Below, one piece after another: positions 1-8,117 of a stretch of 34,508 nt of DNA (position 1 is the stretch's first letter; each line of letters opens with the position of its first letter). The translations under genes and the position numbers were made by a program. Below the pieces are notes generated by a model. The model was not told the DNA's origin. It made no database searches and saw only the letters and a list, made by a program, of their open reading frames with translations. Source of the stretch: an uncultured Clostridia bacterium (lineage in GTDB: Bacteria > Bacillota > Clostridia > Christensenellales > UBA1242); assembly GCA_947593585.1 (NCBI GenBank), contig CANQDP010000012.1:1-34508 (forward strand), written 5' to 3'.

Positions 1-218
1 GCCAACACAGCGATTGTTTGCGTCATGAATATTGGATAAAACAAATTCACAATGCACGCAATTATTAGCAATGGCGACAGCCAAAGCACGATATCGGTCG
101 GTATGGAGTTTTGCTGATTTCTAATATCCAGCAATCTTTTAGCTGCAATCATCTCATCAGGCGTATAATCCGTTTTGCCATAATTGTAATTAAACAAATC
201 TTCAAATTCTTTTTTCAT
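1..218 (-). CDS. Small membrane protein, function unknown (3' end cut by window edge)
   Basis: The reading frame opens at an ATG (216-218) and runs off the left edge after 72 codons without a stop. A good Shine-Dalgarno sequence (AAAGGTGG, about 6 bases upstream) supports this start. The first ~40 residues are hydrophilic (MKKEFEDLFNY...). From about residue 43 a hydrophobic stretch (IVLWLSPLLIIACIVNLFYP) looks like a transmembrane helix. It begins 20 bases downstream of the serS stop codon on the same strand and is probably co-transcribed with serS. I do not recognise the family, and without the C-terminus no role can be assigned. Confidence 0.6.
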   Translation of the reverse strand, partial: MKKEFEDLFNYNYGKTDYTPDEMIAAKRLLDIRNQQNSIPTDIVLWLSPLLIIACIVNLFYPIFMTQTIAVL

Positions 219-238
219 TTGCACCACCTTTTAACTTT

Positions 239-1522
239 TTAAATAACTTTTATAACTTTTGTGCCGCCCATATAAGGCCACAAAACTTTTGGAATTCTAA
301 CGCTACCATCTGCTTGCAAGTGATTTTCAACAAATGCAATCAACATTCTTGGCGGAGCCACCACAGTGTTGTTTAGCGTGTGAGCAAATTGATTTCCTTT
401 GTCCGTCTTATACCTAATTCCTAGCCTTCTTGCCTGAGCATCTGTTAAATTGCTGCACGAACCAACTTCAAAATACTTCTTTTGCCTTGGGCTCCACGCT
501 TCAACATCTAGGCTTCTATATTTTAAATCTGCCAAATCTCCTGAGCAACAAACGAGCGTTCTTACCGGAATTTCCATTGAAACGAATAGTTCAACCGTGT
601 AATTCCACATCTTTTTGTACCATTCTTCGCTATCCTCAGGCTTGCAAATCACAATCATCTCTTGCTTTTCAAATTGGTGAATTCTATATATGCCTCGCTC
701 TTCAATGCCATGCGCTCCTTTTTCTTTTCTAAAGCATGGGCTATATGATGTGAGGGTGATTGGTAGTTTATCTTCTGGAATTATTGTATCCATAAATCTG
801 CCTATCATTGAATGTTCGCTCGTGCCGATAAGATAAAGGTCTTCCCCTTCAATTTTATACATCATGTTGCCCATCTCTTCAAAACTCATCACGCCTTGCA
901 CCACTGAGCCATGAATCATAAATGGAGGGATAACATAGGTGAAGCCCTTGCCAATCATGAAATCTCGAGCATAAGCAAGGATGGCACTGTGCAACCTAGC
1001 AATGTCCCCAGTGAGGTAATAAAACCCTTGACCGGAGGTCTTTCTTGCGCTATCCACATCAATTCCGCCCAATTTTTCTAGGATTTCAGTGTGATATGGG
1101 ATTTCAAAATCTGGCACTTTGGCTTCCAAGAAAGTCTGCTCTTGCACATTTTTGCTGTCATCTTCACCAATTGGCACATCGTCAGCAATTATGTTTGGAA
1201 TTGACATCATGTTTTGCTTAATTTTAGCATCTAATTCAGCCGTTTCTTTTTCAATAACAAGAATTCGCTCATTATTTTTCACAACCTGCGCTTTAATTTC
1301 GTCCGCTTCTGCTTTTTTATTAGACTTCATCAAAGCACCGATTTGGCTTGATAAACTATTTCGTTTTGAGCGAAGATCGTCCCCTTCCTGCTTTAATTGG
1401 CGAATTTTTTTATCCCACTCCAAGACTTCGTCCACTAAATGAAGCTTATGGTCTTGAAATTTTTTCTTGATATTCTCTTTAACTTTTTCTGGGTTTGTCC
1501 TTATCAAATTGATGTCTATCAT
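239..1522 (-). CDS. serS: Seryl-tRNA synthetase
   Basis: Class II synthetase that charges tRNA-Ser (and tRNA-Sec where present) with serine in the cytosol; 427 residues, normal family length. Residues ~28-105 form the charged helical arm expected for the N-terminal tRNA-binding coiled coil. Motif 2 lies around 263-272 (CFRKEKGAHG) after GTSEH at 233. SGDL (327), SCSNL (355) and motif 3 (NTVVAPPRMLIAF, from 385) complete the active site. The GTSEH...CFRKEKGAHG and NNTVVAPPR spellings belong to the SerRS subtype that resembles archaeal enzymes and that I recall in many Clostridia, rather than the E. coli/B. subtilis spelling. The start has a clear GGAG site 7 bases upstream. The leader is too short for a T-box. 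Very confident in the call. Confidence 0.97.
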   Translation of the reverse strand: MIDINLIRTNPEKVKENIKKKFQDHKLHLVDEVLEWDKKIRQLKQEGDDLRSKRNSLSSQIGALMKSNKKAEADEIKAQVVKNNERILVIEKETAELDAKIKQNMMSIPNIIADDVPIGEDDSKNVQEQTFLEAKVPDFEIPYHTEILEKLGGIDVDSARKTSGQGFYYLTGDIARLHSAILAYARDFMIGKGFTYVIPPFMIHGSVVQGVMSFEEMGNMMYKIEGEDLYLIGTSEHSMIGRFMDTIIPEDKLPITLTSYSPCFRKEKGAHGIEERGIYRIHQFEKQEMIVICKPEDSEEWYKKMWNYTVELFVSMEIPVRTLVCCSGDLADLKYRSLDVEAWSPRQKKYFEVGSCSNLTDAQARRLGIRYKTDKGNQFAHTLNNTVVAPPRMLIAFVENHLQADGSVRIPKVLWPYMGGTKVIKVI

Positions 1523-1569
1523 AAATCTCCTTACAGTTTGTTTAAAACATTATATCTATATTCTCTTTT

Positions 1570-1599
1570 TTTATAGCATAATTATTATATAAAAGTCAA
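1570..1599 (-). promoter_or_regulatory. Probable sigma-A promoter of serS
   Basis: On the minus strand TTGACT (1594-1599) is followed after 18 bases by TATAAA (1570-1575), about 50 bases before the serS ATG. A second TATAAT-like box lies closer to the gene but lacks a good -35. The leader is under 60 bases and shows no T-box or other riboswitch structure. Confidence 0.55.
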
Positions 1600-1628
1600 A
1601 TATTTTTGCGCAATACTCTTAAATTTGT

Positions 1629-1657
1629 TTGTTTTTTACGCAAAGATGTTGTATAAT
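1629..1657 (+). promoter_or_regulatory. Probable sigma-A promoter of the tyrosine recombinase gene
   Basis: TTGTTT (1629-1634), a 17-base spacer and a perfect TATAAT (1652-1657). It lies 28 bases before the chosen ATG and is divergent from the serS promoter. No LexA-type CGAAC-N4-GTTCG site is visible here, so the recombinase is probably not in the SOS regulon directly. Confidence 0.7.
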
Positions 1658-1685
1658 TAAAATGAAAATTATCATTGGGGTGCGT

Positions 1686-2735
1686 ATGTCAAACAATTAT
1701 TATTTGGATAGAAATCGAAACAATATGAAGAAATTAAACGAAATGTTGGCTGAATTGCCCTCTTTCTGCAGCATATTTTTCATCGGCACGCAGGACACCA
1801 CCACCCCACTAACCCGCATAAATTATGCCATTGATTTAAAAACTTTCTTTGTGTATCTAACCACATACGAAAGCGACTTTATGGGCAAAAACATTAAAGA
1901 CATCACCATAAATGATATTGACACAATCACTTCACAAACGATTGAAAGATATATGGCTTATTTAAGTTATTACGATAAGGAAAACGGAGTGGTTATCACA
2001 AATGGCGAGCGTGGGAAACTTAGGAAATTATCTAGTTTAAGGGCGTTTTTTAAATATTTCTTTAATAAAGACATGCTCAAAGCAAATGTGGCAAGCAAAG
2101 TTAAATCTCCAAAACTGCATGAAAAACCAATTATAAGATTAGAGCCTGAAGAAACTCAGGAATTGATGTACTATTGTGATACTTTGAACGGGTTTTCAAA
2201 CCACCAAAAGAAATATAACGAAAAATTTAAGTTGCGAGATAATGCCATTATTTCGCTATTTTTAACCACCGGCATTCGTGTGAGTGAGTGCGTTGGTTTA
2301 AATGTGGACGACTTTAATTTTAGCCTTAATTCATTCCGTGTTACTCGAAAAGGTGGCAATCAAGTTATTCTCTATTTCGGCGAAGAAACTGCCAAAATTT
2401 TGCAAGATTATTTTAAATATCGCGAAAGTTTAAATATCCCAAAAGAAGAACGCGCGATGTTTTTGTCTAGCCAAGGCAAGAGAATGATGGTGCGCGCTAT
2501 GGAATACTTAGTTAAAAAATATGCAAAAGCCGCCACTCCACTGAAAAACATAACTCCGCATAAACTGCGCTCTACATACGGCACTAATCTTTATAAGGAA
2601 ACTAAAGATATTTACATAGTGGCTGAAGTGTTGGGACACAAAGATGTGAACACCACCAAAAAGCACTACGCTGCAATCAGTGATGATGTTAGACGCTCTG
2701 TGGCAGGTGTGGTTAAACTAAAAGAAGAAAACTAA
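1686..2735 (+). CDS. Tyrosine-type site-specific recombinase, XerC/XerD-like
   Basis: 349 residues with all catalytic positions of the tyrosine recombinase family: Arg198 (GIRVSE), Lys222 (RKGGNQ, beta-hairpin lysine), His292 and Arg295 (HKLR), His318 (LGHKDV) and the nucleophile Tyr328 (KKHYA). Residues ~20-130 fit the N-terminal core-binding domain. I start at ATG 1686, which follows a GGGGTG Shine-Dalgarno. An upstream TTG in frame would lie inside the promoter. Length and order match chromosomal XerC/D proteins, which resolve chromosome dimers with a partner at dif, but a domestic integrase-like role cannot be excluded. No attachment-site repeats, excisionase or phage genes flank it. It reads in the same direction as lexA, 153 bases upstream. 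Confidence 0.88.
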   Translation: MSNNYYLDRNRNNMKKLNEMLAELPSFCSIFFIGTQDTTTPLTRINYAIDLKTFFVYLTTYESDFMGKNIKDITINDIDTITSQTIERYMAYLSYYDKENGVVITNGERGKLRKLSSLRAFFKYFFNKDMLKANVASKVKSPKLHEKPIIRLEPEETQELMYYCDTLNGFSNHQKKYNEKFKLRDNAIISLFLTTGIRVSECVGLNVDDFNFSLNSFRVTRKGGNQVILYFGEETAKILQDYFKYRESLNIPKEERAMFLSSQGKRMMVRAMEYLVKKYAKAATPLKNITPHKLRSTYGTNLYKETKDIYIVAEVLGHKDVNTTKKHYAAISDDVRRSVAGVVKLKEEN

Positions 2736-2824
2736 ATATTGACTATTTAGCATTTTAATTACACTATATTTTGAATAAATTTAAATGTAAATCCCTTCAA
2801 ACTAACTTTCAAAAATTTTTAAAA

Positions 2825-2848
2825 TTTGTCGAACAAATGTTTGACAAA
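2825..2848. promoter_or_regulatory. LexA operator (SOS box) of lexA
   Basis: The core at 2830-2843 is CGAACAAATGTTTG, one base from the Firmicutes consensus CGAAC-N4-GTTCG. The dyad extends outwards to 24 bases (TTTGTC on the left, GACAAA on the right), with a single mismatched pair (G2831/T2842) apart from the A-A centre. The right half contains the -35 box of the lexA promoter (TTGACA, 2841-2846), so bound LexA would block RNA polymerase directly. This is the usual autoregulatory arrangement. Confidence 0.88.
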
Positions 2849-2870
2849 TGTTTTAATAATGTGCTATTCT
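2841..2870 (+). promoter_or_regulatory. lexA promoter
   Basis: Perfect TTGACA (2841-2846) with TATTCT (2865-2870) 18 bases on, followed 18 bases later by the lexA ATG. A TATAAT at 2870-2875 is too far (23 bases) to pair with this -35 but may help melting. The -35 lies inside the SOS operator. Confidence 0.7.
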
Positions 2871-2888
2871 ATAATTATAGGAGAAATT

Positions 2889-3473
2889 ATGGATAAAACA
2901 CAAGAGGTTTATGATTTTATAATCGATAGAATTGAAAAAAACAACTACTCCCCTTCTGTGAGAGAAATTTGCGCTCATTTTCAATTTAAGTCGCCTTCCA
3001 CAGGCAAATATTATGTTGACAAACTTGAAAAGATTGGCAAAATTTCTCGCAATGGAAGCAAAAGCCGTGCCATTGAGTTGATAGACAAAGTTGGTGCAAG
3101 CATTTCTATCCCCGTGATTGGAGAAATTGCTGCCGGCCAGCCTATCCTAGCAGAACAAAACTTGGTGGATAAATTTGTGGTGTCGCAAAACCTATTTTCT
3201 GGCACAAACATGTTTATTTTGAAAGTTAAAGGTGATAGCATGATTAATGTTGGCATTTATAATGGTGATTATGTGGTCATATCTAAGCAGTCGGTTGCCA
3301 ATAATGGCGAAATTGTGGCTTGCTTGATTGATAATGAAGCCACTGTTAAGCGATATTATAAAGAAAATGGCTTTTTTAGGTTGCAACCCGAAAATTCATT
3401 TATGCAACCTATTTACACTAGCCAACTTGAAATTTTGGGCAAAGTTGTTGGCCTAATTAGGAATAACTTCTAG
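2889..3473 (+). CDS. lexA: LexA repressor, SOS regulator and self-cleaving S24 peptidase
   Basis: 194 residues. The N-terminal winged helix (about 1-65; YSPSVREICAHF, SPSTGKYYVDKLEK) binds SOS boxes. The C-terminal S24 domain carries the Ala82-Gly83 cleavage site (IAAGQP), nucleophile Ser117 (GDSM) and general base Lys154 (ATVKRYY). RecA filaments on single-stranded DNA trigger self-cleavage and release of target genes. The ATG at 2889 has a TAGGAG site. An in-frame start at 2826 would put the promoter inside the gene and is rejected. The operator upstream shows autoregulation. The next gene follows after 12 bases and should be SOS-induced with it. Confidence 0.96.
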   Translation: MDKTQEVYDFIIDRIEKNNYSPSVREICAHFQFKSPSTGKYYVDKLEKIGKISRNGSKSRAIELIDKVGASISIPVIGEIAAGQPILAEQNLVDKFVVSQNLFSGTNMFILKVKGDSMINVGIYNGDYVVISKQSVANNGEIVACLIDNEATVKRYYKENGFFRLQPENSFMQPIYTSQLEILGKVVGLIRNNF

Positions 3474-3485
3474 CCGAGGAGTGAT

Positions 3486-4148
3486 ATGCTTTTTAACTAT
3501 GTGTTGAATGACCACCTTTTAGACGATGTGCGCCTAAAAAAGTTTGGTTTTATCTTGAAAAATGGTAATTATTATCTCGAAAAGCCAATTAAAAATAAAG
3601 ATTTTATTGCTAAGATAAAGTTGTCAAACAATGAGTTTAGCGTGGATTTGTTTGATATCAACTTTCAAGAAAATTATGAATTGTTGGACAATGAAAACTT
3701 TCAAGGCTCGTTTGTGCTCGGCTTAAGGCAAGAAGTTTCAAACATTGTGGATGAGATAAAGAAAAAGTGCCTAACCTACTCTAACTTGGAAAATGATGTG
3801 ATTGCCCACATTAAGAAAAAATATAATGTTGACCCTGAGCATCCGTGGAGCGCTTACCCCACTTTTGCCACTTTTAAATGCACCAATAACAATAAGTGGT
3901 TTGCTTTAATTATGCATATTCAAGCGAATTGTTTGGGTGTCAGTGGGAAATATATGCTTAGCGTGATAAATATTAAACTTCCGCCGGAGAAAATCTTATC
4001 GATAATCGACAACAAATCAATATTCCCCGCATATCATATGAATAAGAAAAATTGGGTTACAGTTGTGCTAAACAAAGAAATTTCAAGCGAAACATTATTC
4101 AAACTTATTGATGAAAGTCATGACCTTGTGCAAGGAAAACAGTTTTAA
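3486..4148 (+). CDS. MmcQ/YjbR-family protein in the lexA operon
   Basis: 220 residues. The C-terminal half (about 95-216) has the hallmarks of the MmcQ/YjbR (DUF419) fold: PWSAYPTFATF (120-130), YHMNKKNWVTVVL (183-195) and a closing LIDESHDLV (207-215). The N-terminal ~90 residues form a separate strand-rich region often attached to this domain in Firmicutes. The family has a double-wing DNA-binding-like fold but no settled biochemical role. MmcQ takes its name from the mitomycin C cluster, where it was linked to drug resistance. The start follows GAGGAGTG and is 12 bases behind lexA, so the gene should share the SOS-controlled transcript. This makes a part in the DNA-damage response a reasonable inference, not a demonstrated fact. 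Confidence 0.8.
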   Translation: MLFNYVLNDHLLDDVRLKKFGFILKNGNYYLEKPIKNKDFIAKIKLSNNEFSVDLFDINFQENYELLDNENFQGSFVLGLRQEVSNIVDEIKKKCLTYSNLENDVIAHIKKKYNVDPEHPWSAYPTFATFKCTNNNKWFALIMHIQANCLGVSGKYMLSVINIKLPPEKILSIIDNKSIFPAYHMNKKNWVTVVLNKEISSETLFKLIDESHDLVQGKQF

Positions 4149-4175
4149 ACTAATTTTTTAAAATTGTTTTTTTTT
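4136..4175 (+). terminator. AT-rich intrinsic terminator after the lexA operon
   Basis: Left arm 4136-4149 (AAAACAGTTTTAAA) pairs with 4157-4170 (TTTAAAATTGTTTT) over 14 pairs including one G-T, around a 7-base loop, and runs into a T tract to 4175. The stop codon of the MmcQ-like gene lies in the stem. GC content of the stem is low, so strength is uncertain. Confidence 0.6.
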
Positions 4176-4176
4176 A

Positions 4177-4205
4177 TTGACTATAATAAATTATTATTAT
4201 ATAAT
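4177..4205 (+). promoter_or_regulatory. Promoter of the PadR-ABC transporter unit
   Basis: TTGACT (4177-4182), 17 bases, perfect TATAAT (4200-4205), then AAGGGGTG and the ATG at 4226. The spacer and -10 are made of repeated TTATTA/TAATAA units, so a PadR-type dimer could bind here. I see no clear ATGT...ACAT operator. Confidence 0.75.
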
Positions 4206-4225
4206 TAACTTATAAAAGGGGTGTT

Positions 4226-5437
4226 ATGAAAACAACCGACTTAATTCCACTCATCTTGCACGAACTAAGTGATGGTGATAAATATGGCTTTGAATTAAGC
4301 AAGTCTATCGAACTTAGGTCGAATGGCAAAATTGTTATTAAGCAAGCAACGCTCTACACCATTCTTAAAAAATTAGAAAAATCTAAATTCATTTCATCAT
4401 ATTGGCAGGATAGCGAAATTGGTGGCAAGCGTCATTATTATAAATTAACTGAGAATGGCAATTCTCAATTGTCAACCATGCCAAGCGTGTCCGTAATAAT
4501 TGATATAATCTTAAAAGACGGCGTGGATGATGTCAATTTGGCTGAAGAACCCGCATCAACTAAGAAAGATGAGATTGATGTGCCAGAACAAAAGCAAGTT
4601 ACTATTGAAAAAGAGCCTAAGACTGTTTCAATTATGGATCTTCTTTTGGAGCAACAAGAAGAGCCTAAGTTGAAGGAAAGTGTTTTGCCAACAGAGGAAG
4701 TGTTTGCCTCTCAAAATATAGATAATCTAACAGAAAGCGAAATTAATTCATCTAATGCTGAATTGCTTAAAAATGGTCAGGATGTGAAAACTGAACAATT
4801 TGCTTCCAACAAAAATGTGGCAAAATTCACTGAAAGCGAAGCCTCTACTCTCTCGCAGAGTTATAAGAGCCAGATTGAAGAGAAAACAAAATCTCAACCC
4901 GCACAACCAATCAAAATCCAGCAACCGATTGTTGTGGAAAGTGATGGTGTTAAGTGTGTGGACTATGTTAACTTCAAGCATTCTCCAAAATATTTAGCCG
5001 CAAAAAAAATTGCTAGAAATATGTGGTTAAGGGTGATTTGCTCAACGGCTTATTTGATTGTGATGTCCATAATATCTGCCATTGTTATGCACTTTGTTGG
5101 CGGTGGAGTTATTTATAATGTTGCGCTTATATTGGCTTTAATGGTGATTGTGTTCTACCCCACAATCTATGCAGTTAATTATGATAAATTTTGCATGCAC
5201 TTAAAAGAAGCAAAGTTTAAATATGATTATAAAAAGCATTTAATCATAAGCCTATCAATCACGCTTGTGATGATTGTGGTTGTGATAATATCAAATGTGG
5301 CGCTTGGTGGCAACTCAATTTCAAAATTATTTGGCATCAAAAACTTTGCAAACCTCTATGCTCCAATCCTCATGCTGAGCACAATTATGATTGATTATCT
5401 ATTCTTGCGAATATTCATTAGAAAGAATAAAAATTAG
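4226..5437 (+). CDS. PadR-type transcription regulator fused to a four-helix membrane domain
   Basis: 403 residues. Residues 1-85 are a PadR-type winged helix (DLIPLILHELSDGDKYGFELSK, TLYTILKKLEK, then a GGKRHYYKLTENG wing). Residues ~100-255 form an acidic, low-complexity linker containing an imperfect duplication (FAS...TESE at 160-172 and again at 192-205). Residues 267-398 hold four hydrophobic helices (about 267-292, 295-318, 338-361, 376-398), so the DNA-binding head would be tethered to the membrane. Ordinary PadR proteins are soluble and 100-180 residues long. The ABC ATPase begins 7 bases after the stop, which suggests it controls that transporter and may sense its substrate or state in the membrane. 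The membrane part belongs to no family I can name. Confidence 0.82.
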   Translation: MKTTDLIPLILHELSDGDKYGFELSKSIELRSNGKIVIKQATLYTILKKLEKSKFISSYWQDSEIGGKRHYYKLTENGNSQLSTMPSVSVIIDIILKDGVDDVNLAEEPASTKKDEIDVPEQKQVTIEKEPKTVSIMDLLLEQQEEPKLKESVLPTEEVFASQNIDNLTESEINSSNAELLKNGQDVKTEQFASNKNVAKFTESEASTLSQSYKSQIEEKTKSQPAQPIKIQQPIVVESDGVKCVDYVNFKHSPKYLAAKKIARNMWLRVICSTAYLIVMSIISAIVMHFVGGGVIYNVALILALMVIVFYPTIYAVNYDKFCMHLKEAKFKYDYKKHLIISLSITLVMIVVVIISNVALGGNSISKLFGIKNFANLYAPILMLSTIMIDYLFLRIFIRKNKN

Positions 5438-5444
5438 GAGATTT

Positions 5445-6377
5445 ATGAAACCTGTTTTAGTTGTTAAAAATTTAACTAAGATGTATGGTCCTAAAAAGGT
5501 CGTGAACAGTGTTACCTTCACAATTTTTGATGGTCAAATTTTTGGTTTTGTTGGGCCTAATGGTGCAGGCAAATCCACCACGATTAGAATGATAACCGGG
5601 CTAACCCCAATCACTAGTGGGTCAATAAGAATATGTGGCTATAATATTGAAAGGAATTTCACAAAAGCCATTTCTAACATTGGCGCAGTGGTTGAGATGC
5701 CTCAGCTCTACCCTTATCTATCTGGGCTTAAAAATCTTAAATTGTTTGCGGCTTTTTATGGCAAAGCTGCCATCAAAAGAATTCCTGAAATTGTGAAACT
5801 TGTTGGCATGGAAAATAGGATTAAAGATAAGGTTTCCACTTATTCGCTAGGCATGAAGCAAAGGCTGGGCATTGCTCAAGCGTTGTTAAACAAGCCAAAA
5901 CTTCTTATCTTAGACGAGCCAACAAATGGTTTGGACCCTAACGGCATTGTTGAAATGCGCAATGTTTTGCGCGCTTTGGCAAGCAAAGAAAAGATTGCCA
6001 TAATAATTTCAAGCCACAATCTTGCCGAGTTGGAGCACACTTGTGATGTTATTGGCTTGATTAATAACGGCAGAATTATCGAACATCGCACAATGGAGCA
6101 GATTAACAAACTTATTGAATCAAAGCAACGCGTGCAACTTTTCTGCAACTACCCTAACTATGCAGCCATGCTTATTAAGAAAAAATATGGCATAGGAAGC
6201 AAAATTATAGGCAATTCTATTCTTGTGCCTTTGAAAGAAGCAAATATGGCATCGGTTATTTCTTATTTAACTTATAAGAAAGTTAAAATTTATAGCATAA
6301 AGAAAATTCAAAAAACTTTGGAAGAATTGTATTTCGAATTGCTTAACAACAGCCGCCCTTCTTCAAGCATTGTATAA
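5445..6377 (+). CDS. ABC transporter ATP-binding protein (ABC-2 / BcrA-like)
   Basis: 310 residues. Walker A GPNGAGKST (37-45), Q-loop region EMPQLYPYLSG (84-94), signature SLGMKQRLG (134-142), Walker B LLILDEPTNGLDP (153-165) and switch His191 (SSHNL) are all intact, so it should be an active ATPase. Residues ~225-310 are the C-terminal extension typical of BcrA/NatA-type subunits. The start at 5445 follows TAGGAG; an in-frame start at 5391 inside the PadR gene has no support. It pairs with the permease that begins 9 bases downstream. Such pairs export peptides, antibiotics, lipids or ions; the substrate cannot be read from the sequence. Confidence 0.92.
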   Translation: MKPVLVVKNLTKMYGPKKVVNSVTFTIFDGQIFGFVGPNGAGKSTTIRMITGLTPITSGSIRICGYNIERNFTKAISNIGAVVEMPQLYPYLSGLKNLKLFAAFYGKAAIKRIPEIVKLVGMENRIKDKVSTYSLGMKQRLGIAQALLNKPKLLILDEPTNGLDPNGIVEMRNVLRALASKEKIAIIISSHNLAELEHTCDVIGLINNGRIIEHRTMEQINKLIESKQRVQLFCNYPNYAAMLIKKKYGIGSKIIGNSILVPLKEANMASVISYLTYKKVKIYSIKKIQKTLEELYFELLNNSRPSSSIV

Positions 6378-6386
6378 AGGAGAAAT

Positions 6387-8117
6387 ATGTTTAAGGTTAT
6401 TGCGTCTGAAATTAAAAAGATGGTGTCTAAGCCGGGAATTTTTGTGCTGGCAATTTTGCTTGCCATAATCTTGGTGTTGGGCGTGTTTATATATCAACCT
6501 GAAGTGTATGACGATGGCTCGCTTGATATGGGCTCCTCTTTTAACGAAATTTATAATAACTTTGGAGATAACGAGCAAGGAATTCAAAGGAAATATTTCA
6601 ACCAAGTGGCAAATTCTGCTGTGAAGGTTGAAAATTACTTAGTTGAGGGCAAATCATATAAAGAATATATTAGTGGTTTGCGTGATGGTGTGAAAAAAGC
6701 GATTAGTGAATTTAGCGCTTGTTCTGCAAATCCTGACATACTGGATAAATATGTGAACGAAAAAAGGACAGCGTTAGTTGCCGCAATAGAGACTCTAAGC
6801 CAAGAAGTGATTAAAAGCGTGCAGCTGGGAGAAAATGGCTCCTACCCTGTTTTGACTGACGAAGAGAGCCTAAAATCGTTTGAAGACTATTCCAAAGAGG
6901 CGGTAACAATATTCAATCCTCGTGATGGAATAATAGATAGAAATAGCATAGCAGATAGGTGCAGTCAATATGAGAATGGCGCGGGTGCACAAATGAATGC
7001 CATTATGGATAAGCTTATTTTTGTTGATGCACCTAAATCTTTGTTTGATAATTATGGCTCTGCTGGCTCACGAAATAAAACTGTTGTTGAAAGGCTTGCA
7101 AAAGCGAGAGAAGATATTGATAAGTTTATTAGTGAAAGGACGAAATATCCATATGAAGAGCAAACTCAAAAGATGGCAGACCTTTGCAATAAATATATAA
7201 GCATATGCAACACCTACTCTAACCTTGTGGATAGCGAAATTTTGTCATTAACCTTCAAGGCTGTCAACACAAGCAAACAGATGAAAATTATGTATATATC
7301 TAGCAATGACGCCTACACTGTAAACACTAATTTAATTCGTTATAATTACTTGTTTGAGCATAATTTAACAGAAAATGAATATGCTCACCCACTCACAATA
7401 GGCACAACTTCCAACACAAAGATTAATGGTTATGACTATGCTTATTTCACTTTAAAACTATTTTCATTTATAATTATCGCATATGCAATTATGACCGCCT
7501 GCCATTCGATTGCCGGGGAAGTGAAAGAAGGCTCAATGAGATATTTGGCAATAAGGCCGGTTTCTCGCACCACACTGCTATTTGGAAAATTGTTTGCTGT
7601 GCTAATAATGTCTGCAGTTATGGCAATATTTAGCACCATTATTGCCCTGTGTGTTGGTGGTTTTTACTATGGCATGGGCACAAAAATGATTTTAACCATA
7701 TTTAATGGGACAACCGTGATAACGCTCCACCCTATCGTTATGATTTTGGTATATTTGCTCAGCATGATGATTGAATTAACTGTTTATGTTACCATTGCTT
7801 TCTTATTATCCTGCCTGTTTAAGTCTGACTTGTTTGCAGTAACTCTTATGTTGGTTTTATACCTATTAAATATCTTAATTCCGTCTTTCGTTTCAAATGC
7901 CACAAGTTGGCTAGCGTTCTACCCATTCTCGCATATATCGCTTTATTCGCTATTTGGAAGTTCGGTTTACGCATCAAAGAGCAACTTCTTAAATGTTATT
8001 CTTAGTGCAAAGATATTCACAAACACTTCCTTGTGGTTGACGCTCACAGTTGTGTTGCTTATTGTGATTGTGGTCAATTTCATCTCTTCTCGAATATTTA
8101 AGCGAAAAGAATTATAA
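6387..8117 (+). CDS. ABC-2-type transporter permease with large external domain
   Basis: 576 residues. One helix at 17-36, then about 315 hydrophilic residues (37-350), then five helices (about 353-373, 398-424, 449-476, 481-502, 548-568). The cytoplasmic loop GEVKEGSMRYLAIRPVSR (after ~380) is the coupling region common to ABC-2 permeases. The long loop between helices 1 and 2 should lie outside the membrane; it is helix-rich with heptad-like stretches. It forms the membrane half of the transporter with the preceding ATPase, each gene preceded by its own AAGGAG-type site. ABC-2 permeases with this layout are frequent in Firmicutes and often of unknown substrate. A terminator follows directly. 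Confidence 0.87.
   Translation: MFKVIASEIKKMVSKPGIFVLAILLAIILVLGVFIYQPEVYDDGSLDMGSSFNEIYNNFGDNEQGIQRKYFNQVANSAVKVENYLVEGKSYKEYISGLRDGVKKAISEFSACSANPDILDKYVNEKRTALVAAIETLSQEVIKSVQLGENGSYPVLTDEESLKSFEDYSKEAVTIFNPRDGIIDRNSIADRCSQYENGAGAQMNAIMDKLIFVDAPKSLFDNYGSAGSRNKTVVERLAKAREDIDKFISERTKYPYEEQTQKMADLCNKYISICNTYSNLVDSEILSLTFKAVNTSKQMKIMYISSNDAYTVNTNLIRYNYLFEHNLTENEYAHPLTIGTTSNTKINGYDYAYFTLKLFSFIIIAYAIMTACHSIAGEVKEGSMRYLAIRPVSRTTLLFGKLFAVLIMSAVMAIFSTIIALCVGGFYYGMGTKMILTIFNGTTVITLHPIVMILVYLLSMMIELTVYVTIAFLLSCLFKSDLFAVTLMLVLYLLNILIPSFVSNATSWLAFYPFSHISLYSLFGSSVYASKSNFLNVILSAKIFTNTSLWLTLTVVLLIVIVVNFISSRIFKRKEL

Noticed and set aside
1523..1628. T-box riboswitch upstream of serS
   Set aside because: The leader is under about 60 bases from the predicted promoter and lacks the conserved T-box sequence and terminator hairpin.
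1629..1685. In-frame TTG start for the recombinase at 1629
   Set aside because: It would place the -35 and -10 boxes inside the coding region; ATG 1686 has a ribosome site and fits the family length.
1686..2735. Recombinase as the integrase of a mobile element
   Set aside because: No flanking tRNA, direct repeats, excisionase or cargo, and base composition matches the neighbours; a chromosomal Xer-type role is simpler.
2746..2785. TTGACT...TATATT promoter after the recombinase gene
   Set aside because: The spacer is about 20 bases and no gene starts nearby; the lexA promoter with its operator lies downstream.
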